From the NCBI RefSeq assembly GCF_030272615.1, contig NC_081405.1, positions 573,531,252-573,595,251 of the forward strand: DNA of 64,000 nt. Reading direction: 5' to 3'. Shown piece after piece: positions 1-11,590 of this stretch (within the stretch, counting starts at the first letter, position 1; every line of letters begins with the position of its first letter). Source of the stretch: Cryptomeria japonica (lineage: Eukaryota; Streptophyta; Pinopsida; Cupressales; Cupressaceae). The notes beneath the pieces are model-generated. The model was given only the letters and a program-made list of their open reading frames with translations. It was not told the origin of the DNA and ran no database searches. The position numbers and the translations under genes were made by a program.

Positions 1-1030
1 GTAAAAACTACATTCCCAATTTGATCATACTTTATTAATTATTATATTTAGTATTATTATATTTAGTAAAAGATGAATTTAATTTAGTTTTAGAGTTAGA
101 ATTCAATTTGGTTTTCTATTAATGTGACAAATTTGTTTAGCAAGTTTAATAGGTTATATTTGTTAGTTTGATCAAACTAAAACATCAACTCCATTATATG
201 TAGTGCTTTTCATATTTGAGAGACATAGATGTTCTTCTATGCTTAGTTTAGTTTTCCATGGTGCATGATTCCTTTCAATAATATATCTATAATATTTTTA
301 TTTTCTTTCAAAACAATTAAAATTAAAATATTAATATACTAAACTTTAAATTAATTAAAAAACAAATAATAGATTTTATACTAATATTGAATTTAGAAAC
401 ATTTAAAATTTAGGAACATAATTTTTTTTATCTATCTAAATTGAAAATTAAAAAATAATATTTTATTTTTCAAATATTTGTGTATACATATAGCTTTGAT
501 TTTTTGAATTAGAAACATTATATTTTTATGTTTTAAATTTAAAAATATAAAAAAAATTTGTTTCATCTTTCTAAATTGAAAAAATTAATAATGTTTTTTA
601 CTTTCTTATCTAAGCTTTTTGTTTATAATATTATTCTTTAAAATTTCATAACTTTTATTTATTTGTTTATAATTATATTTGAGAAACATTTAAAGAGAGG
701 TAGCCTAAATATATCTTAAAGAAATATATGTTGATTAAATTTGATAATATTTAACATTTAAAAATATAAATAAACCACAACTATTATATTAAAATGCACT
801 TACAATATTGGTTTTTTTTATATCATCAAAGCTTAACACTTAGAAGAAATATTAATTATTGCAAAATTGAAAATACTAAGTAATTTGATTTGAAATATTC
901 TTTTATTAATAAATAATTTCATATCCTCTTCTTAAATAGGAGAAAAAATAAAAAAATTGTAATTTACAACCTTTATCAATATGTAATTTTCATGCATTAA
1001 AAATTAATGATGATTGTAGTTTTTGATTAA
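1..1030. other. AT-rich gene-free flank
   Basis: This stretch is very AT-rich, with many short A and T runs. No reading frame, splice-like structure or recognisable repeat unit stands out. It is the flank beyond the 3' end of the minus-strand LINE-A1. Confidence 0.6.
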
Positions 1031-1099
1031 GTGAAAAATAGGTTTCGAATGGACCCTGAAACCCTTTACAACATTACATAATAAGATTGAACCTTATAG

Positions 1100-3203
1100 A
1101 CCCACATAGATAGAACATAAAAACAAAGATAAAATAACTGGCAAATAGACAAAAAGCCAGTGAAGGACCAAAACCAGCAAAAGGATAGCACACAGGTGGA
1201 CAAGGGACAACAAAGGACCTACCAAGTAATAGACCTAAGTAAAATATTTAAGGATCTCCACAACTTCCAGCTCTAGCTGATCCATAGAGGTAGCAATTTC
1301 TTCGATCTCCTTATTAGCACGTAGTGTCTTCTTCTTGATACTTGTTACGTTGGCCAACATAAGTATCTTTAGGGCTCGTATCTTTGTCTTCCATAACTTC
1401 AACAATAGCTTTCTCCTGGTTGACTTGCTCCAACTTGGCGATTAGTATCTTTAGTTGTTCACTAGAGGCCTTTAGGATTTTATAACTCTGCTCACTAATT
1501 TTCTTGAGGTTACCCTCAAAACTGGAAACCGTCCTCTCCAGATCTTTAAAACTAGCCTCCACAACTTTAAAATTGGAGCCATAAGCATTAGTAATGGCTT
1601 CAGCATCACTAACCGCTTTTGTCAGCTCCCTCAAATTATTAGGGTGACAACTAAGCTTACCAGTTCTCATGGGTTCAATAATTTCAATCTTGTTGGAGGA
1701 AGTACTTTGCTTGGCTTTTATGTCCTTGACCTCAGGAAAGATCCATTTCATTAACTCAAGTAGAAATCTAGTGCCCCATCCTTGGTAGTTTGCATCACAT
1801 AGATAATAGGATCTTTGTTGTCATTGTTTAGGTCAGTAAACATAGTCTCTTCTCTAGGAGTTTCCAAATCAACAACAGGGATTTTGTCATTTATAGAAGA
1901 GAAACCCTCACCTATCGCATACTTAAGCATACTATCAATAGGCAAAACAGGATTGTTAGAAGCTAAAGGAGGGGACAGAGATTTGGAATTGCCCACATCA
2001 TCCCTTAGGATTGTGGCAGAGATAGAGGGCATAATATTTGTCTTCTTCTTTGGACGAGAGGCAACCCACTCATCCTCATTCTCCATCTCCATACCCTCAT
2101 TGTCATTATCTTCTTCCTCATACTAGCTCTCCTCTTGATTCTTCTTGCTCCTACTCTTAGTCAGTTTCCCCCAATTCTTCTTGGCAGACCCAACAACAAT
2201 TTCTTTTCCTTTACCTTTGCATGTATTCTTAATAGGGGTAGTCATGTTTGTATCCTCTTCTAATTCCATATCAGACCCCCCTTCCTCCACATCATCTGAA
2301 TCATGAATGTCCTCTTCTGAGGCAAAATGGTTAGAAATGGTTTGTTGTATGGAAGTGGATTTGACATAATCATACAATAACACCATTAAACCTAAATGGA
2401 GAGAAGGGTTACTATCTGGATTATCCCTAACATCCTTAATACTAGTATTCAAAGAACATAGAAGATAGAAAGGAATGAATACCTTATCTTTATGATAAAA
2501 ATGATTCAACAACACAAAATGACACTCGTAGACCTAAGTAAACCTCCCGTCTAGAGTAATGTACTGCATAATTACAAATAAAACCCACCTCCAGACCTTC
2601 TTTATCACCTTGGGAGAGTAGTAGGTCTTACTTCACTTGACCAATGTGGCCTTTGTAGCCTCCTTTTTCAGAAATATTTTGATATCAGAGTCATTGAGTT
2701 TTTCAGTCTCTATAAAAATTCCTATCATCAAGGGGGAAACTAGTAATATCAACAATAACACCCTCATCGATATTCACCTTCCTTCCGCAAATAGTAATCT
2801 TGTTGTCCTTCCAAATTTTTTTAAATAATTTGGTAATGGAGGGATTTTGGCCTTCCAGACACTCCATGAAGTGATTCATATTACCAGCATCCAAAATCTC
2901 CCACACCTCAGGCTTTTGATTCCATTCATCATAGGATAGGGGCTCCATTCTCATCCTCTTTCCTCCCATCACAACTCTAAAAATACTGTTCAAAACCTCC
3001 TTGATATCCAGAAACAACAATAGAGCTAAACCCAAGATGAGGTATGATCTGTGGAATTTAGGAACCCCAAGGCTAAAAGCAACAATATAAACCCAGAAAG
3101 CGTGCAGGGTCATTTCAGAATTAATCTCTGATCTGTCAATAGAATGACACCCTTCACAAATAATAATAACTTTATTCATTGGAGTGTACATTATAATCAT
3201 CAA
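1100..3203 (-). pseudogene. LINE-A1 downstream ORF (unnamed conserved protein, broken)
   Basis: The function is not recognised. Read from 3203 leftward, the pieces are: an N-terminal globular part (2703-3203) containing WEILDAGNMNHF; a globular block (about 2480-2690) with YYSPKVIKKVW and ITLDGRF; a part (2123-2515) with HFYHKDKVFIPFYLLCSLN followed by an acidic and lysine-rich stretch; a continuation (1751-2092); a coiled-coil-like part (1314-1751); and a hydrophobic tail near 1120-1260 rich in Leu, Val and Ile. At least one frameshift lies between the first and third pieces and another near 1751. The same order of blocks follows RNase H in LINE-A2, so this looks like a real former protein. 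It vaguely recalls plant transposon-associated proteins of unknown function, but that link is weak. It could be a third LINE ORF, the ORF1 of a tandem neighbour, or captured host sequence. Confidence 0.6.
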
Positions 3204-3214
3204 TTAGAAGTCCC

Positions 3215-3698
3215 ACTTTCTCATAAATCCTATCATAATTAAGGATGGCACATGCTTGATGGGGAAAATCTAGCTCACCATGCCAATGAATTGGTTGATC
3301 AGCTCGCACTGCCACGTTACCAATCTAGTCCACCATACCGTTAACTTCTCTATAGCCATGAGATATAAAGAATTTCTCATAGTAGTTAATTTTATCTTTG
3401 GATAAAGTTATGATATTTTTTATTTTCCAAGAAGGGGGGTTAAGACCCTTAACACATTTATTATATTGTTATAGTCCCCTTCAATCCATACTTTTTAATA
3501 TCCTATCTTTTTAGCTAGAAGAAGGGATTGAAGAGCAGCCATAGGCTCAGCTAAGTGATTAGTATAAAATCCCAAAGATAGCACCACCACCTTAATACAT
3601 TGGCCAAATTCATTTCTTATCACTCCCCCATGCCCAGCCAACCCAAGGTTACCCTTGGATGCCCAATCAAAATTGATTTTAACCCATTTATTCGACAT
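3215..3698 (-). pseudogene. LINE-A1 RNase H domain (broken)
   Basis: This is a plant-LINE-type RNase H (RVT_3-like), which would degrade RNA in RNA:DNA hybrids during retrotransposition. Reading leftward from 3698, WVKINFDWASKGNLG holds the first catalytic Asp, NHLAEPMAAL holds the Glu, and after a stop VWIEGD holds the next Asp. The domain runs on to a C-terminal DRIYEKVG near 3220. Stops and small shifts break it. LINE-A2 has the counterpart at 29.9-30.5 kb. The upstream zinc-binding region lies at 3765-4050. Confidence 0.75.
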
Positions 3699-3764
3699 AA
3701 AGTTTCACTTACAATTTTCTCTATTATCTTTCTTATGGACCAAAGATGAAGTAGCTGAGATTTT

Positions 3765-4585
3765 CTAGGTTTTGAAAATGGATTTATCACCTTCATTGCC
3801 AGGAGGATGAATATTTCCATCACCATTCAAATTCTCCATAATAGTTCTATTGATTTTAGTGAAAACCACTTCCGAGGGAGACATAGAGTCTCTAAAAATT
3901 CTATTGTTCCTCTCTTTCCAGATTCCCCATAAAACATGGGTTAGAAAAAAATCCCACAACATCTTGATGGATTTTTTGGAAGAATAACACGTCCTTTCTC
4001 TAAAGAAATCTTCAATAGAAGAGGGGAAAACCCAACTCAAATTCCACATCTATAGGATTTGGGACCAAATTTGGGAGGAATAGGCACAATGGATCTAAAT
4101 GTGGTTAACTGACTCTTCTTCACTCAAACTGAGATAACACCTATTAGGATAGTAAAATCCCATTTGGTATAAATTGTTAGTCGTAAGAATATTATTTTGC
4201 AAAAGAATCCAAAAAATATATTTACTTTAGGGATAAGACCCTAGATCCAAGCTTTAGACTAGGAAGAGGGGGGCTCCTAGGAATGGGACAACATAAGGAC
4301 AACAGAAGCCATCAAAAAATTATGTGAAGGAGCACTGGCCCAGATAATTCTATCGTTAGAGTCTAGGATAAGCACAATAGAGTAGAGAATCTTCATCAAA
4401 GGATTATGTCGAGGATCGATGTTATTCAAATTTATCCATTGATTGGAATGTCGATAATGAGCAACCATCATACCAAATTTCTCTTTACAGATTTGCATGA
4501 AAGGAGAGAAAACATCATGGACACTAAGATGGGTCTCCATTATCCAAATATCATCCCATAATTTTATGTTTTTTGTCATTTCCAA
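3765..4585 (-). pseudogene. LINE-A1 zinc-binding (zf-RVT) region
   Basis: This is the region between RT and RNase H that plant L1-type LINEs use for nucleic-acid binding. Diagnostic strings are LWDDIWIMETHL near 4540 and LWGIWKERNNRIF near 3920. The latter matches ILWGIWKEKNNKIF in LINE-A2 almost residue for residue. Frames change between 4585 and 4049, so it cannot encode one protein now. The cysteine cluster is poorly preserved. Confidence 0.65.
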
Positions 4586-4599
4586 TAGATCAGGCCTTT

Positions 4600-5562
4600 C
4601 CTATACTTGCAGTCTACTTAGCTTGAACTATGCTATTCCAAATCATAGAACCTGTAGGAGTTTCAAAGGAAGATAGAAACTCAACAAAAGATGACTCCGA
4701 GTGCAAATATTTGTTTGTCCAAATTGAGTTCCACTAACCATTCTCACCATACATCCTCTAGACTTGTTTAATGAGGAGAGCTTTATTGAGAGTTTTTATG
4801 CTTCTAAGACCGAGGCCTCCCATTATTTTTAGCCTACAAACTTTTTCCTAGGCAAAGAGAGAAACTCATTTTCTCTCCTTCACACCCGACCATGGGAAAT
4901 ATTTTTGAATTTTTTCAATAGCTTTAGCAAATTTAGCTCGAACTATAAATAGACTTAAAGCATAAGCCAACATACTCTGAAGGGAGGACTTCAGAAGTTG
5001 AACTTTCCCAGCTTATCTTAAAAGAGCGCCTTTCTATCCAGTGAGCTTCTTGTGGAATCTATCCACCAAGTTATTCCAAAATGAATCAGTAGGTTTACTA
5101 CATAGGGGGAGGCCCAAATAAATTGAAGGAAGCAGGCTGATATGGAAACCCAAAAATTTTTCTATACAAATTTGTCTGTCTTCAGGGGTGTTGATAAAGA
5201 ATAAAGAGCTCTTAGCCCAATTAATAAGTTGGCCTAAGACTTGACTATAGCTATTCAAGGTAGATTTAGGAGTTCTTACTTCTTTGATTGAGGAGAAGCC
5301 TAAAAGGATTATATCATCAACAAATTATTGTTGAGTGCAAACCAAATTAGTAGAGGATGGGCTAACCCCATTAATATGACCTTTAGAGACAAGTTTGCTA
5401 ATGTACCTTCCCAGACATTCAGTCGAAATGATAAAAAAGAATAGGGGAAATATGGTCCCCTTGTCTTATACCCCTGGACAATCTGAAGAAGGGAGTTGGA
5501 GAACCATTGACAATAATTGAGAGAAAAGGAGTAGAGATTAGTTGATAAATAAGGTGAATAAC
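4600..5562 (-). pseudogene. LINE-A1 reverse transcriptase, C-terminal half
   Basis: Reading leftward from 5562, the palm continues with [22 protein letters not shown], of which GIRQG is the usual LINE RT motif. The catalytic box FVDDIILLGF lies near 5310-5330, followed by LINWAKSSLFF and SIYLGLPL near 5100-5240. The catalytic Asp pair is intact, but frames shift between 5608, 5320 and 5258. The N-terminal half is at 24793-25300. The break at 5562 is the gypsy-1 insertion point, not decay. Confidence 0.8.
5558..5562. repeat. Target-site duplication of gypsy-1, left copy (ATAAC)
   Basis: ATAAC directly precedes the TGATG start of the 5' LTR, and the same five bases directly follow the 3' LTR at 24793-24797. 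A five-base duplication is usual for LTR retrotransposons. Confidence 0.85.
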
Positions 5563-6386
5563 TGATGCAAGAGCATCCCCGATCGATGAGCAATCTTTCA
5601 TCAACCAAAAATATTTCCTTTTAGTTTTGTTCTTGTTTAGTTCTTTGTGCAGTTTTTTGTGTTCTTACCGGTTGGTAGCGCTAGTTTCTTATTCTTCATG
5701 GAAGATCTTATTTTTCAGTTTCTAGACTGGTTCATGTTCTTAATTCTAGATTTCCAATTTATTTGGGTTCTTTTCCAGTCAATTATCACTTCTGGCTGAC
5801 TGTTTCTGGGTTCCAAGACAATTCTTGTGCTTGCTGGTTGATTTTCTTTCATTACTGGCTTGATTCTTAGCATATGGATCTATTTTGGGTCTTGTCTGGT
5901 GTTCTTTGTCATGTGGCCAACCTTCTTGCTGAACCACCCCTCTTGGTTGTTATTTTTTGGAAAGATTTATTTAATTCTTAGGGCCAACCTAATTATACAT
6001 TTCATTTTCATGTATTGGTAAATATAATCTTATGAGGTTGACCTAGATATGTTCCAGTGGGTATAAATATGATGTTATGTAATCATTTGTAGGGAAAAAA
6101 GAGTAGAATTGAGAATAAGGATTGAGATTCACATTTTGTGATCTACTTGATTCTTAGAGTCTTAGATTCAATTTTATCTAGCTGATAGCCTGCATCTAAT
6201 CGGTTAATTGCAGGATATTCTTTGATGATTATATGATGATTGTCGGATGATTTTTGGAAGTTCTAAGGAATTAATATGATCTATTTATGTAATCTTCTTA
6301 TGTTTTCTTGTTTCTTTTGTTGTGTTTCTCTTGTTGCATAAGCTGGTTGATTCTCTTTGAGGGTTTTACCGATTATGGCTACGTTA
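5563..6386 (+). repeat. gypsy-1 5' LTR
   Basis: This 824-bp terminal repeat starts TGATGCAAGAGC and ends GTTA, two bases before the primer-binding site. It aligns along its whole length with 8494-9010 joined to 24491-24792. The right boundary was set by the primer-binding site and by the position of ATAAC after the 3' copy. The TATA box is at 6062-6069. Confidence 0.85.
6062..6069 (+). promoter_or_regulatory. TATA box in gypsy-1 5' LTR
   Basis: TATAAATA lies about 500 bases into the LTR and is repeated at the equivalent place of the 3' LTR (8991-8998). It would position transcription for the element; the start site itself cannot be seen. Confidence 0.5.
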
Positions 6387-6388
6387 AC

Positions 6389-6400
6389 TGGTATCAGAGC
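6389..6400 (+). other. gypsy-1 primer-binding site (initiator tRNA-Met)
   Basis: TGGTATCAGAGC is the standard plant primer-binding site complementary to the 3' end of initiator tRNA-Met. It begins two bases after the 5' LTR and fixes the LTR end. Confidence 0.9.
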
Positions 6401-6559
6401 TAGTTATGGACTAGCTGGTAGAAGGATTGTTTGTGAACAAAGAGGCATTCCATTAGGTGGACAGATCACCAATTGGAAGTAGGCTACGTATGTGTGCGAT
6501 AGATCACCAAGGGAAGGCAATTGAAACTGGTAGTTAGATCATTGAGTTGAGGCAGTTCA

Positions 6560-7669
6560 CCAGAGTGGAAGAGGAGATGTCACATAGAAGGAAAAACCCT
6601 CAGAAGGTAGAGAAGATGGTGAAAGAATTCAAGAATGAAGTGGAATGAAATCTAAAATGCTTTGGCTAGATTGCGGAGAAACCTTAATTCTGTAGATGAA
6701 TATGGGGAAGCTAGTGAAGAGATTGAGGAAGCTAAAAGACTGGAAGATGAAAGAGAGGAAATATTCCTACGAGCAGTGGTCCAAGTGAGTAAAGTTCATA
6801 AAGTTGAAGGTTCCAACTTTTTTGGAACACTGAACTCGGAGGATCTGATCGATTGGATCAAAGAGTTGGAGGATTACTTCGAGTTTGAGGATATCAAGGA
6901 CTTTGAGAGATTCTGGTTGGCATAGACTAAGCTGAAAGGGAATGTTGCCTTGTGGTAGAAAGAACTACATAAAGTCAGAGTGGAGAATGGTGAATTGAAG
7001 ATCACCTAGTGGAGATAGATGGTTGCAAGATTGAAGGCTAGGTTCATACTGGGAAACTATGAACTGGAATTGTTCAAGAAGTTGTAGAACTTGAAATAGA
7101 GAAACATGCTTGTGAAGGAATATACTGAGGAATTCTACAAGGTGGTGATTAGATCTGGGCATAGGGAGATGGACAGAGAAATGTTGGCAAGGTACATCAA
7201 TGGACTTACTTTTAACATTCAATATGAGATGAGTATGTTGAAGGTTTCCACAGTTGAAAAATATTACCAGTATGCTTTGAAGGCTTAGGAAAAGATGAGG
7301 AGAAGACAACTGAATAGAGGGAATGAGAAGTTCAAAGGACAGATAAGTAAGAGTATGAAAAAATTGGTTGAGGAAGATGAATCAAAACCTAAGTGGAGTA
7401 AAGAACCAGAGAAAAAAACACATAGGGAAGCCACTAGTAGTACCGGAAGCAATTTTCTTGGCATATGGTACAAGTGTGAAGAAACTGGACATAGATTCTA
7501 TGAATGTAATCAAGTTATGGCAAGAAGTTGTGTAGCAAATGAGAAACAAAAGGTGAAGGTACTGAATCTGACTCTACACCATAGCAAGGAGAATCCCTTA
7601 AGTTTAGCAGAAACGATACTAGATCTACTTAGAGGAAGAGTCTTTTACGGACTGTGTGTTAATTAGGTG
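6560..7669 (+). pseudogene. gypsy-1 gag (capsid plus zinc knuckle), nonsense-riddled
   Basis: This is a Ty3/gypsy Gag that would package element RNA. One frame runs from about 6560 to 7666, interrupted by about eight stops, mostly TAG. Visible pieces are FFGTLNSEDLIDWIKELEDYF (6826-6888), TKLKGNVALW, then VKEYTEEFYKVVIRSG (7111-7158) and MLARYINGL. A zinc knuckle follows near 7465-7510, where KCEETGHRFYEC keeps three ligands and the first Cys is Trp. The stops sit where family members have Gln or Trp, so they look like C-to-T or G-to-A changes. The frame itself is unshifted. The true start codon is not clear. Confidence 0.8.
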
Positions 7670-8018
7670 GTAAATATTGCAAGGTTATTGTAGATAGTGA
7701 AAGTAATGATAATTTGGTATTTGAGGAGGTGGTTGTAAAGCTTGGATTGAAGAGGGTTGAGAATCCTTGTCCTTATGAGGTGAGTTGGTTACAAGATGAT
7801 CAAAATATAGAGATAAAGGAATAGTGTTTGGTGAATTTTAATATTGGGCCTTTCATAGATAAAGTTTTGTGTGATGTTGTATGTATGAGTGCTTGTTATG
7901 TCTTATTGGGAAAACCTTGGCAGTATGATAGAGGAGCTATTTATGACTATAGAAGAAACCTAGTTCACATTGATTTATTTGAAGGAGAAAGAGAAGGAGG
8001 TGAAGAATTCAAGTCCTG
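7670..8018 (+). pseudogene. gypsy-1 retropepsin-like protease (broken)
   Basis: This would be the aspartic protease that matures the polyprotein. VIVDSESNDNLV near 7690 corresponds to the usual Asp-Ser-Gly-Ser active site, with Glu in place of Gly, which should kill activity. PYEVSWLQDDQ and CDVVCMSACYVLLGKPWQYDR (7867-7929) match the C-terminal flap and the GRPWQYDR signature of plant gypsy proteases. A TAG interrupts near 7822. No reverse transcriptase follows. Confidence 0.75.
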
Positions 8019-8493
8019 AGAAAAGTTGCATTACAGAGAAACCAGTGGCAAAGGTTATACCAGAAGGTTTTCAAAAAGATCTAATAGAACCGGTTATAGA
8101 GGTTACACCATAGGGTTTCAAGAAAGATCTGATAGAACCAATGGTAGAGGTTATAAGAGAGGGTGACATGAGTTTGCAGAAGGATCTGACAGTTGATCCT
8201 AATTGACAGATGGAACTAGTTGACAAGGAGCTTATAATGACAAACCGGATGAAGTCTTGTGGCAAAACCAAAAATGCAGTAAATAGAGACAATGTGAATA
8301 TCAGAAGCACTTGAAGAGAAACAAAGAGAGCCAGAGGTTAGAGAAGCCAGTTGAGGCACTGAAGGAGCTAAAGAAGAGGTTGGCAGAGAAAGAAGATGTT
8401 TGGATCAGAAATGGGCATGAGGTCTTTATTTTGAATCCTTTTAGATGTTCATGAGTTTCCTCTCATGGAAAATATTTTTCTACCAAGGTTGTC
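8019..8493 (+). other. gypsy-1 tail with 48-bp repeats
   Basis: One frame reads VAKVIPEGFQKDLIEPVIEV and then nearly repeats this 16-residue unit, so a 48-bp unit occurs about twice between 8040 and 8160. Further on comes VEALKELKKRLAEKEDVWIR (about 8350-8409), a short charged helix-like piece. RT and integrase, which should lie between protease and 3' LTR, are absent. No clear polypurine tract is visible before 8494. Confidence 0.5.
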
Positions 8494-9015
8494 TAATGTA
8501 GGAGCATCCCTGATCAATGAGAAATATTGCATCAACCAAAAATATTTCCTTTCAGTTTTGTTATTGTTTATTTCTTTGTGCAGTTTTATGTGATCCTACT
8601 GGTTGGTACCAGTAGTTACTTGTTCTTTGTGGAAGATCATATTTCTGGTTTCCATGCTGGTTCATGTGCTTAATTCTAGATTTCCCATTTATTTGGGTTC
8701 TTTTGCAGTCAGCTATCACTTCCATTTGACTGTTTCTGGGTTCCAAGATAGTTCTTGTGCTTACTAGTTTCTTTTCCTTCATTATCGACACAATTCTTGG
8801 TGTGTGGATCTATTTCAAGTCTTGTCCTATGTTCTTTGGCATGTGGTCGACCTTCCTACTGAACCAAACCTCTTGGTTGGTATTTTCTTAAAATATTTAT
8901 CTAATTCTTAGGGCCGACTAATTACATGTTTCATTTTCCTACATTGCTAAACATAATCTTATGAGGCCGACCCAAATATGTTCCAGTGGGTATAAATATG
9001 ATGTTATGTAATCAT
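8494..9015 (+). repeat. gypsy-1 3' LTR, left fragment
   Basis: It begins TAATGTAGGAGC, matching the TGATGCAAGAGC start of the 5' LTR, and follows it up to 9010. It is cut by the copia-2 insertion. The last five bases, ATCAT (9011-9015), are the left target duplication of copia-2. The rest resumes at 24491. Confidence 0.85.
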
Positions 9016-10461
9016 TGTTGGTATAACAGATGATGTTGACACAACCGGTTCATCAGATTAGTATTGTCATTGATGACTAACACTTATCGGTGAATAAGGC
9101 CAAGCTCTTAGGCAAGTAAACCTCAATTGTTTACTCATGGCTGAAAACAATATGAAGGATTCAGCGCTTCCCCAATATGCATTATTGACATGCCTAAGTA
9201 GTATTAGTGATAGAAGACTAATCGGTTCAACAATAATCAGAGTAGCTGACCGGTCAATCAAGCCTCTGATAGATGTTGAGATCAGTTTCTTAAACTGACA
9301 GTTGAAATGATGATGTGGTCACAAGAGGTGACTTAGATTATAGTTTAATAGTCTTATGCATGATTGAAATACTTTGGACAAATAGGTGATTAGTTTGAAT
9401 GATGATCAGTGACCAGTGGAAAAAGGTGAAGAGTTACAATGGTGATATAAGTTGAAGGATGATATCCACTAGGAATCTCCAAGCAGTGACCAGTAAGCTA
9501 GATGTGATGACCAAAGGTGATTTAGTCATGGTGAGATATCATCAAAAAATAGATAGTGAAGTCTACAGTACTTAACAACTAGTTAAGGTGAGATTTGGGC
9601 AGATTTTTTGGTTCGCATTAAAAAGACAAAAATCAACCAAGAGGTTGCTAAAATTATGAGTTACAGAGGCAGTTAAGGATGAGTCGCTGGTGAGATTGAT
9701 GGAGAGCCTATAGAGAGAGTGCGAGAAGATTTGGAAATTTTTGAAACTTTCCAAATCTACTGAATTTTGTATAAAGGTATTTTGGTGAAAACCAAAAAGA
9801 TTGATCATAAAAATTGCAAAGTGCAATTCTGAGGAGAAGCAATCTAGCAAGGTCAGAAAAGGGAAGAACTATTAAGTGAATAGGAGAGTGCTAAAGAGAG
9901 TGTGCAGAGCTCAGATAGTGTGAAGAGAAAAGAAACAATGCACAACACCAGTAGAGTGCAAAGAAAGTGTGATGCAGAACATCGCTAGAGTGCAGAGCAA
10001 GTGTAACCGATGGACAAACCAAAGAGATTCATTTGAATCTAGTTAAGCTAAGAGTAGTTATTACATCATATTATTCTCTCTATTTTTTTCTAATAACTAC
10101 AACATTAAAATCCCTTAAGTGAGTCGACTTAACAGGTCCCTTTGTAAAATCACTTAACCAGGTGACACCTAACAATGTCTTTGTAATCTCCTATCAGGGA
10201 TGGATGGCTCCTCATCAGGTATACTCCAGAAGAGTGCACATTTTGTGATCTTCTACTCACACCATGGTTTTCTTCCATTTGGGTTTCCATGTGCTAAATC
10301 TTGGTAGTCATGAGTGTTTCATTCTTTGTGTGCATGTTTCTTATCAATCTACTTACTGATAAGTGTTAAGTTTGAATAAAATTTTTGATCAAGGTTATCT
10401 CTATAAAAATTGGTACAGTGTTGATTCACCCCTCTCCTCTCAGCACTAGTTGGGATCAATA
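9016..10461 (+). repeat. copia-2 5' LTR
   Basis: It starts TGTTGGTATAAC and ends GATCAATA, two bases before the primer-binding site. It matches 22989-24485, which is about 50 bases longer because of an extra segment near 24100-24180. A related LTR of the same family occurs at 58250-59749. Confidence 0.8.
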
Positions 10462-10463
10462 AT

Positions 10464-10475
10464 TGGTATCAGAGC
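10464..10475 (+). other. copia-2 primer-binding site (initiator tRNA-Met)
   Basis: TGGTATCAGAGC lies two bases past the 5' LTR. It is the same primer type as in gypsy-1. Confidence 0.9.
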
Positions 10476-10509
10476 TTTGGTCTTTATATTCAGAAGAGAT
10501 TAATAGCTG

Positions 10510-11436
10510 AAGGAAAGATTGAAGATGATGCGAAAGGAGAATTATATATTATAATGTGTTAGAATGAAGCTCTACCTAAGAACCCTAGGAGATCAATATT
10601 GGAATCATGTAATCATAGAGTAAAATGAACCAAAGGGGTTCTCACTATAGATCGGATCAAAGAAAAGTAATATAACATTGCAACTATGGATGTGATTGCT
10701 AGTATTCTATCAGATAATGAGTATGTTGAGGTTCAAGATTTGAAAATAGCCTATGAGATGTGTAATAAGATGAAGAGTGTTTATGGAGGATGTTCTCATG
10801 TACATAAGGCTAAGGTGAATAGTCCAAGAGGCAAATTTGATGAGATAAGGATGCAAGAAGGAGAAAATATTGAACAATGCAAAAGAAGAATTAAGGATGT
10901 GGTAAATTCCATCAGAACTGCTAGAGGAAAGATTGAATAAGATGATGTGGTTAGTAAAATCTTGAAAACAATATGTAATAGGGGTTACACTTGACTCCCT
11001 GATCGATAAGTTGATTGCCTTTGAACTGAGCAACTATGATAACAGTATGCCTAAGATTGATGCTGCCTTCAAATCTTCCATGACACTTGCACCAACAATA
11101 AGAAGAAAAGAAATTGGATGTAGTTCTACTGCAAGAACCAGTCATTCTTATGAACATGACAACTTGTTATCTGAAGAAAAAGAACAACATGAGCTTGAAG
11201 CCCTAATAGCAAGAAGGCTGCCAAGAGGAAAAGGGAAGTACATAGGTAAAATACCCCTGAAATGTTTCTCATGCAATACTAGATGTCCTAACACTGATAG
11301 GAAGGATAACTTTAGAAGATACAAAGAAAAGAGCAAGGAGTACTATCTTGCAGAAGTGGGAGTTACCGATAAAGAATTAGAAGGATCAAATGGAGAAGGG
11401 ATTGCATTTGTAGTGGTAAAGAATGATAGCACATAG
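10510..11436 (+). pseudogene. copia-2 gag (UBN2-type) with damaged zinc knuckle
   Basis: This is a copia-type Gag. The first frame (10686-10940) carries MQEGENIEQCKRRIKDVVNS, the typical gag-polypeptide signature, and stops at 10938. A second frame (11011-11436) continues with LEALIARRLPRGKGKY and a remnant knuckle at about 11260-11300, where CFSC is followed directly by RCPN. The Gly-His part of the CCHC motif has been lost by deletion. A frameshift and stops separate the two pieces. Confidence 0.7.
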
Positions 11437-11439
11437 GAA

Positions 11440-11590
11440 AGTGATATGGCACTGATTCCAGTTCAAATCAGTGTGAAGATTGGGTAATTGACAATGGTTG
11501 CACCCAACACATGACTGGTGATAGGAACAAATTCCTTGGCATGGAGGACTATGATGGAGGACTGGTGAGATTTGACAATGATGCTTGACA
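11440..11590 (+). pseudogene. copia-2 protease fragment
   Basis: In one frame near 11477-11575 the sequence reads WVIDNGCTQHMTGDRN, the copia protease active-site region with Asn where Ser is usual (D-N-G). The frame then runs to EDYDGGLVRF and breaks. The rest of the protease and most of the GAG-pre-integrase domain are missing before integrase begins near 11590. Confidence 0.65.

Larger units (their letters stand above)
1031..5562 (-). mobile_element. LINE-A1, 3' part (L1-type non-LTR retrotransposon)
   Basis: This is the downstream part of a minus-strand plant LINE, running from mid reverse transcriptase through the thumb, zinc knuckle and RNase H to an extra 3' ORF and a hydrophobic tail. 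Its upstream part lies at 24793-27400. The two parts were separated by the gypsy-1 insertion, which left ATAAC at 5558-5562 and 24793-24797. Removing the insertion and one ATAAC rejoins the RT frame without a shift. A second copy of the same family (LINE-A2, plus strand) has the same domain order. Both copies are dead: stops and frameshifts occur throughout. The exact 3' end is uncertain; it is placed where similarity to a coding frame fades. Confidence 0.8.

Noticed and set aside
6389-10475. TGGTATCAGAGC at two places as tRNA gene pieces
   Set aside because: Each lies two bases after an LTR and is the classic primer-binding site. No cloverleaf surrounds it.
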